64,000 nucleotides of DNA from Paenibacillus tritici (GCF_013204885.1 NZ_JABMKX010000005.1:186001-250000), one strand, 5' to 3'. Counted from the stretch's first letter, positions 1 through 9,024 are shown. Notes: a model not told the origin generated them from the sequence alone. Numbers and translations are program-made.

Positions 1-615
1 ATCCGGATGCCGGACAAGCTCCAGGATACGATGCTGGGCGATTATCTGACTGCGGTGAATTATACGGATTATGCGATAGGTACGCTGATTGACGGATTGA
101 AGCGGCAAGGCATGTGGGAGGATACGGTGCTTGTGCTGTACGGTGACCATTTCGGCCTGCAGCCGAAGGATGTTCCGGAGGAGCAGGTGGAGGGGGCGCT
201 AGGAATTAAGTATGATAACCGGATTAGCCGGTTCAACATTCCGCTCATTATTCATGCGCCCGGCATGAAGCAGGGACAGGTTGTGGAGCAGACCGGCGGA
301 CAGCTGGATGTGCTTCCTACTGTGGCTAATCTGCTGGGAGTATCGCTGAAGGACGAAGGGTTCACGGCATTCGGGCATGATCTGCTGAATATTGACCAGA
401 ATGTGGTAGGCATGCGGTATTATTTGCCGACAGGCTCCTTTTTCAACAATGAAGTCATGTTCGTGCCTGGCAAAAGCTTTGCGGACGGAGAAGCCATCTC
501 GCTGGATACGCATGAGCCGGTGGCGGATTTCAATAAGTATCAGAGCGATTATGACTATATTCTGAAGCTGATGGGCTACTCGGATGAATATGTGAAGCTG
601 CTTCCGCAGCGTTAG
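1..615 (+). CDS. LTA synthase-like membrane sulfatase, C-terminal part (partial)
   Basis: The frame is open from the first base, so the 5' end lies outside the window. About 205 C-terminal residues are visible. They carry the alkaline-phosphatase/sulfatase fold signature of lipoteichoic acid synthases: a YGDHFG metal-binding motif near residue 47, then FNIPLIIHAPG, then QLDVLPTVANLLG. Family members are polytopic proteins whose extracellular domain transfers glycerol-phosphate from phosphatidylglycerol or handles related phospho-glycans. The missing N-terminus would hold the membrane segments and the catalytic Thr, so exact specificity cannot be judged. The next gene starts 9 bp downstream on the same strand, which suggests a shared transcript for envelope polymer synthesis. 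Confidence 0.85.
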   Translation: MRMPDKLQDTMLGDYLTAVNYTDYAIGTLIDGLKRQGMWEDTVLVLYGDHFGLQPKDVPEEQVEGALGIKYDNRISRFNIPLIIHAPGMKQGQVVEQTGGQLDVLPTVANLLGVSLKDEGFTAFGHDLLNIDQNVVGMRYYLPTGSFFNNEVMFVPGKSFADGEAISLDTHEPVADFNKYQSDYDYILKLMGYSDEYVKLLPQR

Positions 616-623
616 GAGAACTT

Positions 624-2057
624 ATGAAAAGACTATTAAAATCAGAATATCTCATTACCCTGGCAGGCGGTGTACTGATCATCTACCTGCTGTTCATGAA
701 GCCCTTCATCGGAGTGGCCGACAACGGCGATTTCCTGCGGATGATGAATACGATCGGACTGAACTATTATGAGGCTGCGGAGAGCTATGCCGACCGCTTT
801 TTCAGCTTCAGTCATTCCAGCTTCTCCTATGACAATCTGTTCAGCGGCTTCTATCCGTCCTCGCAGATTCTTGTCGTGCTGATCCCAAGACTGCTTGCGG
901 GGCTGGTCCATGGCAGTTATTTCGATATTCGTATACTCGGCGCTGTATATGCGCTGCTGCTGCTGGCTGCCACGTGGATGATTGTTAAGCTGGGGGCGAA
1001 AGCTTCCTATACAACAGGACTGCTGCTCGGTGCGGCAATGCTGTTTGTGTTCTACGATATCGGATATCTGGCTTATTTCAATTCACTGTATGGCGAACCG
1101 GTATCCATGGTCTTCATGCTGCTTACGTTCGCCTTGGGACTGAGAATTACAGGGCAAGAACGGCCAACACCCAAAGGGCTGACGCTGTTCTTCATTGCCG
1201 TGCTGTTCCTGATCTGCTCCAAAATCCAGAATGCACCGGTCGGTCTTGCCTTTGCGCTGATCTTCCTGCGTCTGCGGACCCTGAACGGGACAGGCAGCTG
1301 GCGTAAGCTTGCGCTTAGCCTTGGGGTGGCCACGGCGCTGGTATCAGTGATCATGTATGTGGCGGCGCCGAAGGAGCTTAAGCATATCAATTTGTATCAG
1401 ACCGTGTTTTTTGGGATCCTGAATGAATCGCCGGATGTGCGCGGAGATCTGCAAGATCTGGGATTGCCGGAGCGGCTGGAGGTACTGGCGGGAACGAATT
1501 ATTTCCAGGGGGATACGGTGATCAAACAAGATGATCCTTCGCTTACGCCGGATTTCTATGACCGTGTGTCGCATAAGGACGTACTTTTCTTTTATATGAA
1601 GCATCCTGGCAGATTAATAGATAATATGCAGTATGCTGCTGAGAACAGCATGTCCATCCGCCCCTATTATCTCGGAAGCTATGAGAAAAGCGAGGGCAAG
1701 CCTCCAGGCGCGGTAGCGGGTATGTACAGCGGATGGAGCGAGCTCAAGAACAAGCATCTGCCTCATTCTCTCGGGTTCCTGGTCGTGTTCTACCTGGTGT
1801 ATTACGCCGGAGTCCTGTTCCAGTACTTCCGCAGCAGAGAGATTGCCGGGCGGATTGCCGGAGAATTGATGATGCTGCTGGGGCTGATCGGGCTGTTCTC
1901 GTTCCTGGTACCGATCCTCGGTGACGGGCGGGCGGATATCGGCAAGCACCTGTTCCTGTTCAATGTCTGCTTCGATATGATGGCGGTGGCCATGTTTGGC
2001 TGGATCCTGCACAAGCTGACCGTAGTTCTGAAATCTGCTGCCCGGGCAAAGCGTTAA
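624..2057 (+). CDS. Polytopic membrane protein, probable GT-C type glycosyltransferase
   Basis: A 477-residue protein with many hydrophobic segments (first near residues 10-28, the last near 450-470). An acidic loop after the first membrane segment reads ADNGDFLR, the position and type of motif expected for a polyprenyl-phosphate-sugar dependent GT-C enzyme. From memory it resembles the WsfD group of glycan hexose transferases, but I cannot confirm this by alignment. The start at 624 has AGGAG five bases upstream. It follows the LTA-synthase-like gene by 9 bp, so the pair probably modifies or builds an envelope polymer together. Membrane location is well supported by sequence; the enzymatic role is inference. 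Confidence 0.65.
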   Translation: MKRLLKSEYLITLAGGVLIIYLLFMKPFIGVADNGDFLRMMNTIGLNYYEAAESYADRFFSFSHSSFSYDNLFSGFYPSSQILVVLIPRLLAGLVHGSYFDIRILGAVYALLLLAATWMIVKLGAKASYTTGLLLGAAMLFVFYDIGYLAYFNSLYGEPVSMVFMLLTFALGLRITGQERPTPKGLTLFFIAVLFLICSKIQNAPVGLAFALIFLRLRTLNGTGSWRKLALSLGVATALVSVIMYVAAPKELKHINLYQTVFFGILNESPDVRGDLQDLGLPERLEVLAGTNYFQGDTVIKQDDPSLTPDFYDRVSHKDVLFFYMKHPGRLIDNMQYAAENSMSIRPYYLGSYEKSEGKPPGAVAGMYSGWSELKNKHLPHSLGFLVVFYLVYYAGVLFQYFRSREIAGRIAGELMMLLGLIGLFSFLVPILGDGRADIGKHLFLFNVCFDMMAVAMFGWILHKLTVVLKSAARAKR

Positions 2058-2152
2058 TTGACCCGTTGCGGATTATAGAATACAATGTGTTTGGAACTTT
2101 AGTAAAAGAGTGGAAATGGCTTGATACAGCCTCATCCTATAAGGGGGCCGCT

Positions 2153-2326
2153 ATGGGTAATGACGAATATAAGGATAAGATTGAACAGGCAAGGCAGGAA
2201 CTGAACAAACTGGCCTTGGAGTACGGGATGCAGGATGTCCGGGTACTCCGCCAATCGGTGAAGCTGGATGCGCTTCTGAATGAATACAGTGATTGTCATA
2301 CAGAGAAGGATGACCAGCTTTATTAG
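2153..2326 (+). CDS. Spo0E-like sporulation regulatory phosphatase
   Basis: A 57-residue protein with the Spo0E-family signature SVKLDALLNEYSD (S-x-x-L-D-x-L-I/L-x-x-Y) in a short two-helix frame. Family members dephosphorylate Spo0A~P and so delay entry into sporulation. The frame is open upstream to 2066, but the ATG at 2153 is preferred because AAGGGGG lies at 2141-2147 and the resulting length matches the family. A Rho-independent terminator follows. It is monocistronic and separate from the envelope genes upstream. Confidence 0.8.
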   Translation: MGNDEYKDKIEQARQELNKLALEYGMQDVRVLRQSVKLDALLNEYSDCHTEKDDQLY

Positions 2327-2372
2327 AGAATTACTGAGCAGCTATGCCAATACAAGAGACACTTTGACGGTT

Positions 2373-2396
2373 AACACCGCGGGGTGTCTTTTTTTA
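2373..2396 (+). terminator. Rho-independent terminator after the Spo0E-like gene
   Basis: ACACC and GGTGT arms around a short GC loop (2374-2387) are followed by a C and a run of T. An outer AGACAC/GTGTCT pairing (2357-2389) is an alternative longer stem. The T-run touches the 3' end of the convergent ATPase gene. Confidence 0.8.
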
Positions 2397-3170
2397 TACA
2401 GGATCGAACTCATCGCCCAGCAGCTCACGGAGCATCTTCTGCCGGTCGGTCATGAAGGCGCGGGTAACCGCGTAATGGTCCGTGTCTTCCAGCGCAACAG
2501 GTGTAATGTGTTCTCCCTCCAGCAGGAGAATCTCCGCACCCGGATAGGACATCAGAATCGGGGAGTGGGTAGCGATGATGAACTGGGAGTTCTGCTCAGC
2601 CAGCTCATACATCCGCGCCAGCAGCGACATTTGCCGTAAGGGGGACAAGGCGGCCTCCGGCTCGTCCAGAATATAGATCCCCTGTCCGCCGAAGCGGTGG
2701 ACGAACGTCGAGAAGAAGGATTCTCCATGAGACTGCTCATGCAGCGAACTTCCCCCATAGGAGTCTTTGATCTTTCTCCCCGCCAGCGGTTCCTCATCCA
2801 GCTCGTCGATATAAGTAGCGACATTGTAGTAACTCTCCGCACGCAGGAAGAAGCCGTCCCTCGGACGCTTAACCCCTCTGGCAATCCGCAGGTATTCATA
2901 GAGGCTGGAATGGGAGGCCCGGGTATTGAACGAGAAGTTCAGCGTCCCTCCTTCCGGATTGAATCCCCAGGCCGCAGCAATTCCCTCCAGCAAAGTAGAC
3001 TTCCCGGTACCATTCTCCCCTACCAGAAAAGTAACCTGTTTCTGAAAAGCAAGCCGTTCCAAAGCACGCACCACCGGCAGATTAAACGGATAGCTCCCGA
3101 AGGAAGGGACCAGTGCGCGCAGCAGCTCCACATGACGGAGATACAGCATCGGACCATAGATTGAACTCAT
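2394..3170 (-). CDS. AAA/ABC-type ATPase (COG3910-like)
   Basis: A 258-residue soluble ATPase. It has a Walker A GENGTGKST near residue 51, and a Walker B/signature region IYILDEPEAALSP near residue 171 followed by a QFIIATHSPILM switch segment. No membrane segment or partner permease is present, so it is not a transporter. The domain layout fits the predicted ATPases of the COG3910 group, which are related to RecF/SMC-type ABC ATPases. Physiological role is unknown. The start has AGGAGG about 9 bases upstream. It is convergent with the Spo0E-like gene and stands alone. Confidence 0.75.
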   Translation of the reverse strand: MSSIYGPMLYLRHVELLRALVPSFGSYPFNLPVVRALERLAFQKQVTFLVGENGTGKSTLLEGIAAAWGFNPEGGTLNFSFNTRASHSSLYEYLRIARGVKRPRDGFFLRAESYYNVATYIDELDEEPLAGRKIKDSYGGSSLHEQSHGESFFSTFVHRFGGQGIYILDEPEAALSPLRQMSLLARMYELAEQNSQFIIATHSPILMSYPGAEILLLEGEHITPVALEDTDHYAVTRAFMTDRQKMLRELLGDEFDPV

Positions 3171-3241
3171 TTCTCAATTCCTCCTTAGTAGAATCTTCTC
3201 CCGCAAAGGCTTGTCCCTCCGATTGTAAATGATTTATGGGG

Positions 3242-3295
3242 TCCCCGCAAAGTACTTGGATGAGCTTCGGAGTGTAGCCTCACTTTGGGGAAGAA
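3242..3295. other. Inverted repeat in the 3171-3440 spacer
   Basis: The 270-bp spacer between divergent genes holds an imperfect inverted repeat: CCCCGCAAAGT near 3244 pairs with ACTTTGGGG ending at 3293. A short plus-strand frame (3229-3423) crosses it but has no plausible ribosome binding site and no recognisable sequence. I treat it as non-coding. The hairpin could be a dispersed intergenic repeat or a leader structure for the downstream CgeB-like genes. Confidence 0.4.
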
Positions 3296-3440
3296 AGTGG
3301 ATGGATTCGGCAAAGGTTCGGGCCAAGCAGGCGAATGCCCCGGGGCATATGCCAATTTCGCAGCGATACAGACAGATGTCCATGAGGCGGATGCTGACTC
3401 CGCATATAGTACTACTGTCTTGAGAATATAACGGGGCAGG

Positions 3441-4538
3441 GTGAAGGCCGTGAAAACAAAAAAGAGAGGCGAGCATCCTCAGGATTACCGGGAGGGATAT
3501 CTGGAAGGATACCAGCTCGGCTTGTGCGAAGCCGTGAAGCGCCTGAATACCCCGGAAGTGGGAGCATGCCAGCCGTTTAAGCTGATGTATGTTCCCCAGG
3601 GATTTCAGGCGATCGACGCGGGAGTGGCAGCAGCGCTGCGGCTGCTGGTAAGCGAACTGATCATCTGTCCTCCGGACACCATGCTGGAGGTAGCATCGCG
3701 CGAATCGCCGGGAGCGGTGCTGGTGATGAACGGGCTGCATGTGTTTCCGGCGAATCATCTGGAACAAATTACGGAAATCAGGAAGCTGGGTATTCCGGCA
3801 GCGATCTGGTTTGTGGATGATCCGTATTTTACCGAGGACACTTCGGTGATCTGCCGGCACTATGATTATGTGTTTACGCATGAACTGGGCTGTGTGGAGT
3901 TCTACCGTTCACTGGGTACGGCGTCTGTGCATTATCTTCCGCTGTGCGTCAATCCCCAGATGTTCTATCCGCGCCATACCGGACCGCAGTATCACTATGA
4001 TGTGGTGTTTATCGGCAATGCCTTCCGCAACCGGACGAAGCTGTTCGATGAACTGACTCCGTTTCTGCGGGGGAAGAAGGTACTGATTGCCGGGGGATTC
4101 TGGGAGCGGCTGAACAACTTCGAGGAGCTGTCTCCCTTCATCAAAGACGGCTTCATTCCTCCGGAAGAGACAGCCAATTATTACAGCGGCGCCAAGCTGG
4201 TCATCAATATCCACCGTCCCTGGGAGGGAGGGCAGGACAACCGGAATACATTCCAGCTCCCCTCCCTCTCGATTAACCCCCGGACCTACGAGATCAGTGC
4301 CTGCGGAACGATGCAGCTTACGGATGTCCGTGAGGATCTGGAGAGCCATTATACGCCGGGCCGTGATCTGGAGACCTTTGCTTCTGCCGATGAGCTGAAG
4401 CGCAAAATTGACTATTACCTGAAGCACGAGAAGGAGCGCCGTATGTATGCGCTGCGGGGATTACAGACTACCCTTCGCCGTCATACCTTTACTTCGCGTC
4501 TGCCTCACTTACTGGGTGTTCTTACTTCAAGAGGGTGA
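3441..4538 (+). CDS. CgeB-like glycosyltransferase family protein (copy 1)
   Basis: A 365-residue protein of the CgeB spore-maturation type: an N-terminal DUF3880-like half with DDPYFTEDT and HYDYVFTHELGCVEFYR, then a C-terminal glycosyltransferase half with VVFIGNAFRNR, NIHRPWEGGQ and NPRTYEISACGT. The N-terminus has a GYLEGYQLGL element also found in the next gene. In Bacillus, CgeB acts late in sporulation on the outermost spore layer. A spore-surface glycosylation role here is inferred. Start is GTG with a weak GGGGCAGG upstream. It is followed immediately by a paralogue, so the pair is probably translated from one message. Confidence 0.75.
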   Translation: MKAVKTKKRGEHPQDYREGYLEGYQLGLCEAVKRLNTPEVGACQPFKLMYVPQGFQAIDAGVAAALRLLVSELIICPPDTMLEVASRESPGAVLVMNGLHVFPANHLEQITEIRKLGIPAAIWFVDDPYFTEDTSVICRHYDYVFTHELGCVEFYRSLGTASVHYLPLCVNPQMFYPRHTGPQYHYDVVFIGNAFRNRTKLFDELTPFLRGKKVLIAGGFWERLNNFEELSPFIKDGFIPPEETANYYSGAKLVINIHRPWEGGQDNRNTFQLPSLSINPRTYEISACGTMQLTDVREDLESHYTPGRDLETFASADELKRKIDYYLKHEKERRMYALRGLQTTLRRHTFTSRLPHLLGVLTSRG

Positions 4539-4570
4539 ATTTCAATATGAATCAAAAGGAGCGAATACTC

Positions 4571-5704
4571 ATGAATAATCAATTTATCATGCCAACACCG
4601 CCGCTGCCGAGGACCCCTGCCGAGGAGGAGAAGCTGCGGGGCCGCCTGACCGGCTTCAGGAGCGGATACGATGAAGGTTATCTGCGGGGCCGTCTGGCGA
4701 TGCTGGACGGACGTCCGGAGGAACCGTATCCGGTACGCAATCTCCATGTGATGTATGTGGCTTCGGGTAAAGGGTATCCGTATTCTCCGCTGGATGATGC
4801 GGTGCTCTGCGCACTGCAAAGATTAACGGCTCATGTGACCATTACCGATGTACGCCAGAATCTGGTGGAGCTGGCTTCCGCCCAGTGTCCTGATCTGGTG
4901 CTGGTGCTGGATGGTCTGGATTTGCCGCTGGAGCAGGTGTCCGTTCTGCGCGGCCGGGGCATCAAGACTGCGATATGGCTCACGGATGATCCGTATTACA
5001 CCGATTTTACGATGAAAATCGTTGCCCACTATGACTATGTATTCACCTTGGAGCTTAATTGCGTGGAGTTCTACCGCGGTCTTGGCTGCACGGAGGTTCA
5101 TTATCTTCCCTTTGCCGCGCACCGTGAACATTACCGTCCGACAACCGGAAGATCGCCGGTCTGCCGCGATGTCAGCTTCATCGGGTCGGCTTACTGGAAC
5201 CGGATTAATTTCTTCCGTGAAATTATGCCGGAGCTGATGAGCTATAACACGGTCATTAACGGAATCTGGTGGGACCGGTTGCCTGAAGCCCCGCTCTATG
5301 GCGACCGGATTGAGATTGGCAAGTGGATGTCTCCGCAGGAGACGGCCGTCACTTACAGCGGCTCGAAGATTGTCATCAACCTCCACCGTTCGCACATTGA
5401 CGAGGTCGTCAACAATAACACACTGTATATTCCGGCCCTATCGCCGAATCCGCGCACATTCGAAATTGCTGCCAGCGGTACGCTCCAGCTCAGCGATGCC
5501 CGGGGTGATCTGGGTTCATTCTACAAGGTCGGGGAAGAAGTAGATACCTTCTCCAGCCCCCGGGAGCTGATGGACAAAATCCAGTATTACCTGACTCATG
5601 AAGAGGAACGCCGGGACATGGCGCTGCGCGCTTTTGAACGGACGCTGAAGGATCACACGTACACCAAACGCCTGAATCAGCTGCTTAGTGTTATTTACGG
5701 GTAA
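4571..5704 (+). CDS. CgeB-like glycosyltransferase family protein (copy 2)
   Basis: A 377-residue paralogue of the preceding protein with the same order of motifs: GYDEGYLRGR near the N-terminus, TDDPYYTDF, HYDYVFTLELNCVEFYRGLG, VSFIGSAYWNR, NLHRSHIDEV and NPRTFEIAASGT. The frame is open from 4535, but ATG 4571 is preferred because AAAGGAG lies nine bases upstream. The two copies differ throughout, so this is an old duplication and not a recent tandem copy. A hairpin (about 5751-5787, AGGGGACAG/CTGTGCCCCT) follows. It has no clear T-run. Confidence 0.75.
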   Translation: MNNQFIMPTPPLPRTPAEEEKLRGRLTGFRSGYDEGYLRGRLAMLDGRPEEPYPVRNLHVMYVASGKGYPYSPLDDAVLCALQRLTAHVTITDVRQNLVELASAQCPDLVLVLDGLDLPLEQVSVLRGRGIKTAIWLTDDPYYTDFTMKIVAHYDYVFTLELNCVEFYRGLGCTEVHYLPFAAHREHYRPTTGRSPVCRDVSFIGSAYWNRINFFREIMPELMSYNTVINGIWWDRLPEAPLYGDRIEIGKWMSPQETAVTYSGSKIVINLHRSHIDEVVNNNTLYIPALSPNPRTFEIAASGTLQLSDARGDLGSFYKVGEEVDTFSSPRELMDKIQYYLTHEEERRDMALRAFERTLKDHTYTKRLNQLLSVIYG

Positions 5705-5830
5705 TGCGGCGGGGAATGTCCTGTTAGGCTGTTCCAAAAATGTGCGTATCACAGGGGACAGGTGTCGTGCCGGCATCTGTGCCCCCTCAATATACTGGAG
5801 TACCGGGCAGTGATGTTAGCCTGTACGCAA

Positions 5831-5966
5831 ATGCCGAAGTGAGTTTTACTGCGATGTAAATGCCTTGATGCTAAGCTTCGTAAAACTTAAGTTTATGCTT
5901 CCGAAGTGAGTTTTACTGCGATGTAAATGCTCTGATGCTAAGCTTCGTAAAACTTTTAGGGAGGTG
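5831..5966 (+). repeat. Two tandem copies of a structured leader element ending at a ribosome binding site
   Basis: Two near-identical copies lie 67 bp apart (about 5831-5888 and 5896-5955). Each contains GAGTTTTACTGCGATGTAAA, then GATGCTAAGCTTCGTAAAAC. The arms AGTTTTAC and GTAAAACT can pair, as can CGAAG and CTTCG. The second copy runs into TTTTAGGGAGGTG, which is the ribosome binding site of the next gene. A third, diverged copy precedes nifB (37264-37346) and ends in the same way. Confidence 0.8.
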
Positions 5967-5967
5967 A

Positions 5968-7497
5968 ATGGCTGCTCCACAGCCCCTCGCAGGGGAGCGC
6001 CGAGACACCATGGCCGACAAAGCTACAATCGTCCTCTTTTCCCATGTTTCCAATACACGCAGTATAACGGGTGCGGAGAAGCTGCTATTGTTCTTCAGCC
6101 GGGAGCTGTCACCTTACTTCAATTGTATCCTTGTAGCTCCGCAGGAGGGGAAGCTCACCCGCCTGGCCCGGAGCTATGGACTCCATGTCCGGCTGATGCC
6201 TATTCCACTGGTCTATGGAGTGTATACCCCGTACGCAGGTCTCCCGGCAGATATCCGCAAGCTACAGGAGGGCCGGGAGTATCATGAGCTGTGTGCCTGG
6301 CTTGCGGAGGTCTGTCCGTCTTTTGTAATTACCAGTACCTGTGTGCATGCCTTGCCGCCATTGGCCGCGAAATCACTTGGTATACCAGTAATATGGAAGA
6401 TCTCAGAGACCATTACAGACAACGAGTTCACCCCGATCAGCGTAGAACTGATCCAGAGCAACAGCGATGAGATCCTGGCCATTTCGCAGACGGCGGCAGC
6501 TTGTTTCCCGGAGGATATCCGTGAGGGTAAGGTGGCCCAGCTTCCTCCCTCCTGGGATGACGCAGAAATGATGTTCGGAGCCTGGAGCAAGCTGAGGGGA
6601 GAACGGCGGAGTGAGCTGAAGATCGCTCCGGGCGAACCGCTGATCGGTTACGTCTCTTCCTTCATTAATAAGGAGAAAGGCCTGGAGCATTTCGTTAAGA
6701 TGGCCGTACTGGTTCATCAGCAGCATCCGGCTGCCCGCTACCTTGTAGTGGGGACTCCCGGGGATAAAAGCTACTATGAGCGCTGTGTCCGCAAGGTGAA
6801 GCTGGAGGGTCTGACCTCGCGGTTCCGATTTGTCGGGTACGAGGAATGTCTCCCGGCTGCCTATTGCGCTATGGATCTGCTGGTCGTGCCCAGCCTGATC
6901 CGTGAAGGCTTCGGCATGACGGCGCTGGAGGGCTACGCCTTCAGCAAGCCGGTGGTCGCGTATGATTCCGGCGGCCTGCGGGAGATTCTGGACGCTGCTG
7001 GCTGCGGTGATCTGCTCGTACCCGCAGGAGACATCGGAGCGCTGGCAGAGCGGGTGAACGCTCTGCTGGCCGATCAGGCCCTGGCGGCCGGCATCGGCAG
7101 CCAGGCGCGGGAACGCATCGAGGCCGTCTACGGCCCGGCGGCTTACCGCGCCCGCCTGCAGGGCTTAGCGGAGAGATGGCATCTCCGCTTCTGCCTGAAC
7201 CCGCCGCAGATCATCGGCGGGCCAGGAGGTCCGCCCGCCGCGCCTGCGGGCGGAGGCCCCCCCGCGGCAGAGCAGCCGCGGGAACGTCCCGGGCGCCGCG
7301 CCGCACGGCTGCGGGCCGCGAAGCTCCGGCGCGGCAGGCTGCGCCGCGCCGCTTCCCGTGCCCGTGCCGGTGCGCGCACGGGCCGTAAGAAGCGCGCGGC
7401 AGGCTCCGCGCGCCGGAGGGCCAGCGGCGGCGGCAAGAAGCGCCGCGCGGGCCAGGCAGCGGGCCGCCGGAGCAAGCGGCGGCGCAAGGCGGGCTGA
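5968..7497 (+). CDS. Family-4-type glycosyltransferase with a long Arg/Lys/Ala-rich tail
   Basis: A 509-residue protein. Residues 15-410 form a GT-B glycosyltransferase of the GT4 type, with TGAEKLL near the N-terminus, GYVSSFINKEKGLEHFVK, and the donor-site segment VPSLIREGFGMTALEGYAFSKPVV with its E-x7-E spacing. From about residue 413 the protein changes to a Gly/Pro/Ala and then strongly basic Arg/Lys/Ala tail of about 95 residues in very GC-rich DNA. Such a tail is not part of the family and might bind polyanionic polymer. The ATG at 5968 lies directly behind GGAGGTGA; a second in-frame ATG at 6010 is possible. A 51-bp repeat array starts just after the stop. Confidence 0.8.
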   Translation: MAAPQPLAGERRDTMADKATIVLFSHVSNTRSITGAEKLLLFFSRELSPYFNCILVAPQEGKLTRLARSYGLHVRLMPIPLVYGVYTPYAGLPADIRKLQEGREYHELCAWLAEVCPSFVITSTCVHALPPLAAKSLGIPVIWKISETITDNEFTPISVELIQSNSDEILAISQTAAACFPEDIREGKVAQLPPSWDDAEMMFGAWSKLRGERRSELKIAPGEPLIGYVSSFINKEKGLEHFVKMAVLVHQQHPAARYLVVGTPGDKSYYERCVRKVKLEGLTSRFRFVGYEECLPAAYCAMDLLVVPSLIREGFGMTALEGYAFSKPVVAYDSGGLREILDAAGCGDLLVPAGDIGALAERVNALLADQALAAGIGSQARERIEAVYGPAAYRARLQGLAERWHLRFCLNPPQIIGGPGGPPAAPAGGGPPAAEQPRERPGRRAARLRAAKLRRGRLRRAASRARAGARTGRKKRAAGSARRRASGGGKKRRAGQAAGRRSKRRRKAG

Positions 7498-7560
7498 GGT
7501 CGGCGGGGGATGCCGCGGACCGGCGTTTTGCCGGCGTTGCGCCAGCCCCCGCCGGAACCG

Positions 7561-7860
7561 TGCTAATCAGAGGTATAAATCCCTCTGAACCCGCTGCTCC
7601 CGCCGGAACCGCGCGAATCAGAGGTATAAATCCCTCTGAACCCGCCGCCCCCGCCGGAACCGTGCTAATCAGAGGTATAAATCCCTCTGAACCCGCCGCC
7701 TCCGCCGGAACCGCGCGAATCAGAGGTATAAATCCCTCTGAACCCGCTGCTCCCGCCGGAACCGCGCGAATCAGAGGTATAAATCCCTCTGAACCCGCCG
7801 CCCCCGCCGGAACCGCGCGAATCAGAGGTATAAGTCCCTCTGAACCCGCCGCGCCGGTCC
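7561..7860 (+). repeat. 51-bp tandem repeat array A, six units
   Basis: The element ATCAGAGGTATAAATCC recurs at 7566, 7617, 7668, 7719, 7770 and 7821, an exact 51-bp period with few substitutions. Each unit contains an inverted repeat (CAGAGG, seven bases, CCTCTG). Because 51 is a multiple of three, frames stay open on both strands: the plus frame reads IRGINPSEPAAPAGTAR. No start or ribosome binding site suits these frames, so they are not called genes. The core GGTATAAATCCCTCTGAA recurs in array C near 54.4 kb. Confidence 0.9.
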
Positions 7861-7929
7861 GGCCGCCAGCTCGGACAGAACCGCCTGCCCTACCATAAGG
7901 GCAGGCCATAATCAAAGGGGAGTGAACCC

Positions 7930-9024
7930 ATGAAGATCATGACGATTTTGGGCACACGGCCCGAGATCATCCGCCTCAGTGTTATCATTCCGCTGCTTGA
8001 CCGGTATGCGGAGCGGCATGTACTGGTGCATACGGGTCAGAATTTCACAGCCAGCCTCAGCGGGGTATTCTTCGCCGAGCTGGGGCTCCGTGCACCGGAC
8101 TATGTGCTCCAGGATAAGCAGGCCGGACTCGGGGGCCAGCTGGCCGCCATGTTCGGAAGCCTGGAGAGTATCCTGCTTCAGGAGAAGCCGGACCGTATTC
8201 TGCTGCTGGGCGACACCAACAGTGCGCTGTGTGCCATTCTTGCCGAGCGGATGGGCATTCCTGTGGTGCACATGGAAGCAGGCAACCGCTGTTACGATCT
8301 GAAAGTGCCGGAGGAGAAAAACCGCCGTGTCATAGATGCCGTCTCGACCATAAATATGCCCTATACCCAGCAGAGTAAAAGACATCTGCTCAGCGAAGGG
8401 TTCCCCAGCCAGCGTATCGTGTTAACCGGCAATCCCATCCATGAGGTCATTACACATTATGAGGAGCAAATCGCGTCCAGCAACATTTTGTCCCGGCTGA
8501 AGCTTGAAGCAGGCCGCTATCTGCTGGTGACGGCCCACCGGGCCGAGAATGTCGATGATCCGCAGTCGCTGCTCCAGATTATGTCTGGCCTGAACCTGGT
8601 GGCGGAACACTTGGGACTCCGCCTGATCTGCAGCATTCATCCCCGTACACGCTCCAAGCTTACGGAGCAGTTCCCGCTGACGATGAACCCGCTGGTGGAA
8701 TTTCATGAGCCTTTCGGATTTTTTGATTTCGTCCATTTGGAACGTTATGCCCTATGCGCCATTACGGACAGCGGTACCGTTCAGGAGGAGTGCTGCCTGA
8801 TGGGGGTGCCTACGGTGACGATCCGCCGGACCACAGAACGTCCGGAGACCGTTGATTGCGGAAGTAATGTAGTGTCCGGGGTAGAACAGAACAGTATTCT
8901 GCGCTGTACCGTGCTGATGACGTCGCTTAAGCCCGATTGGGAGGCGCCGGAAGGGTATCTTGCCCAAGGTGTCTCGGTCAAAGTAGTTAAATTTCTGCTT
9001 GGAGGGAACCTGCATGTTCAATAA
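7930..9024 (+). CDS. mnaA: UDP-N-acetylglucosamine 2-epimerase (non-hydrolysing)
   Basis: A 364-residue member of the WecB/MnaA family, close to the normal length. It opens with the family motif MTILGTRPEIIRLSVIIPLL and shows HTGQNF, LLGDTNSALCAILAERMGIPVVHMEAGNR and TDSGTVQEECCLMGVPTVTIRRTTERPE. The general reaction is epimerisation of a UDP-2-acetamido sugar at C2. Here it heads a trio with a 4,6-dehydratase and an RmlD-like reductase. In known UDP-L-FucNAc and UDP-L-QuiNAc pathways the 2-epimerase acts last on a 6-deoxy-L-talose or rhamnose intermediate, so that substrate is more likely than plain UDP-GlcNAc. The 3' end overlaps the next gene by 11 bp. AAGGGGAGTGAACCC precedes the start. 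Confidence 0.88.
   Translation: MKIMTILGTRPEIIRLSVIIPLLDRYAERHVLVHTGQNFTASLSGVFFAELGLRAPDYVLQDKQAGLGGQLAAMFGSLESILLQEKPDRILLLGDTNSALCAILAERMGIPVVHMEAGNRCYDLKVPEEKNRRVIDAVSTINMPYTQQSKRHLLSEGFPSQRIVLTGNPIHEVITHYEEQIASSNILSRLKLEAGRYLLVTAHRAENVDDPQSLLQIMSGLNLVAEHLGLRLICSIHPRTRSKLTEQFPLTMNPLVEFHEPFGFFDFVHLERYALCAITDSGTVQEECCLMGVPTVTIRRTTERPETVDCGSNVVSGVEQNSILRCTVLMTSLKPDWEAPEGYLAQGVSVKVVKFLLGGNLHVQ

Noticed and set aside
3229..3423. Small plus-strand gene of 64 residues
   Set aside because: It overlaps an inverted repeat, has no ribosome binding site and shows no recognisable sequence.
7561..7860. CRISPR array
   Set aside because: The 51-bp units are repeated throughout with no unique spacers, and no cas genes are near. 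The same holds for 53917-54728.
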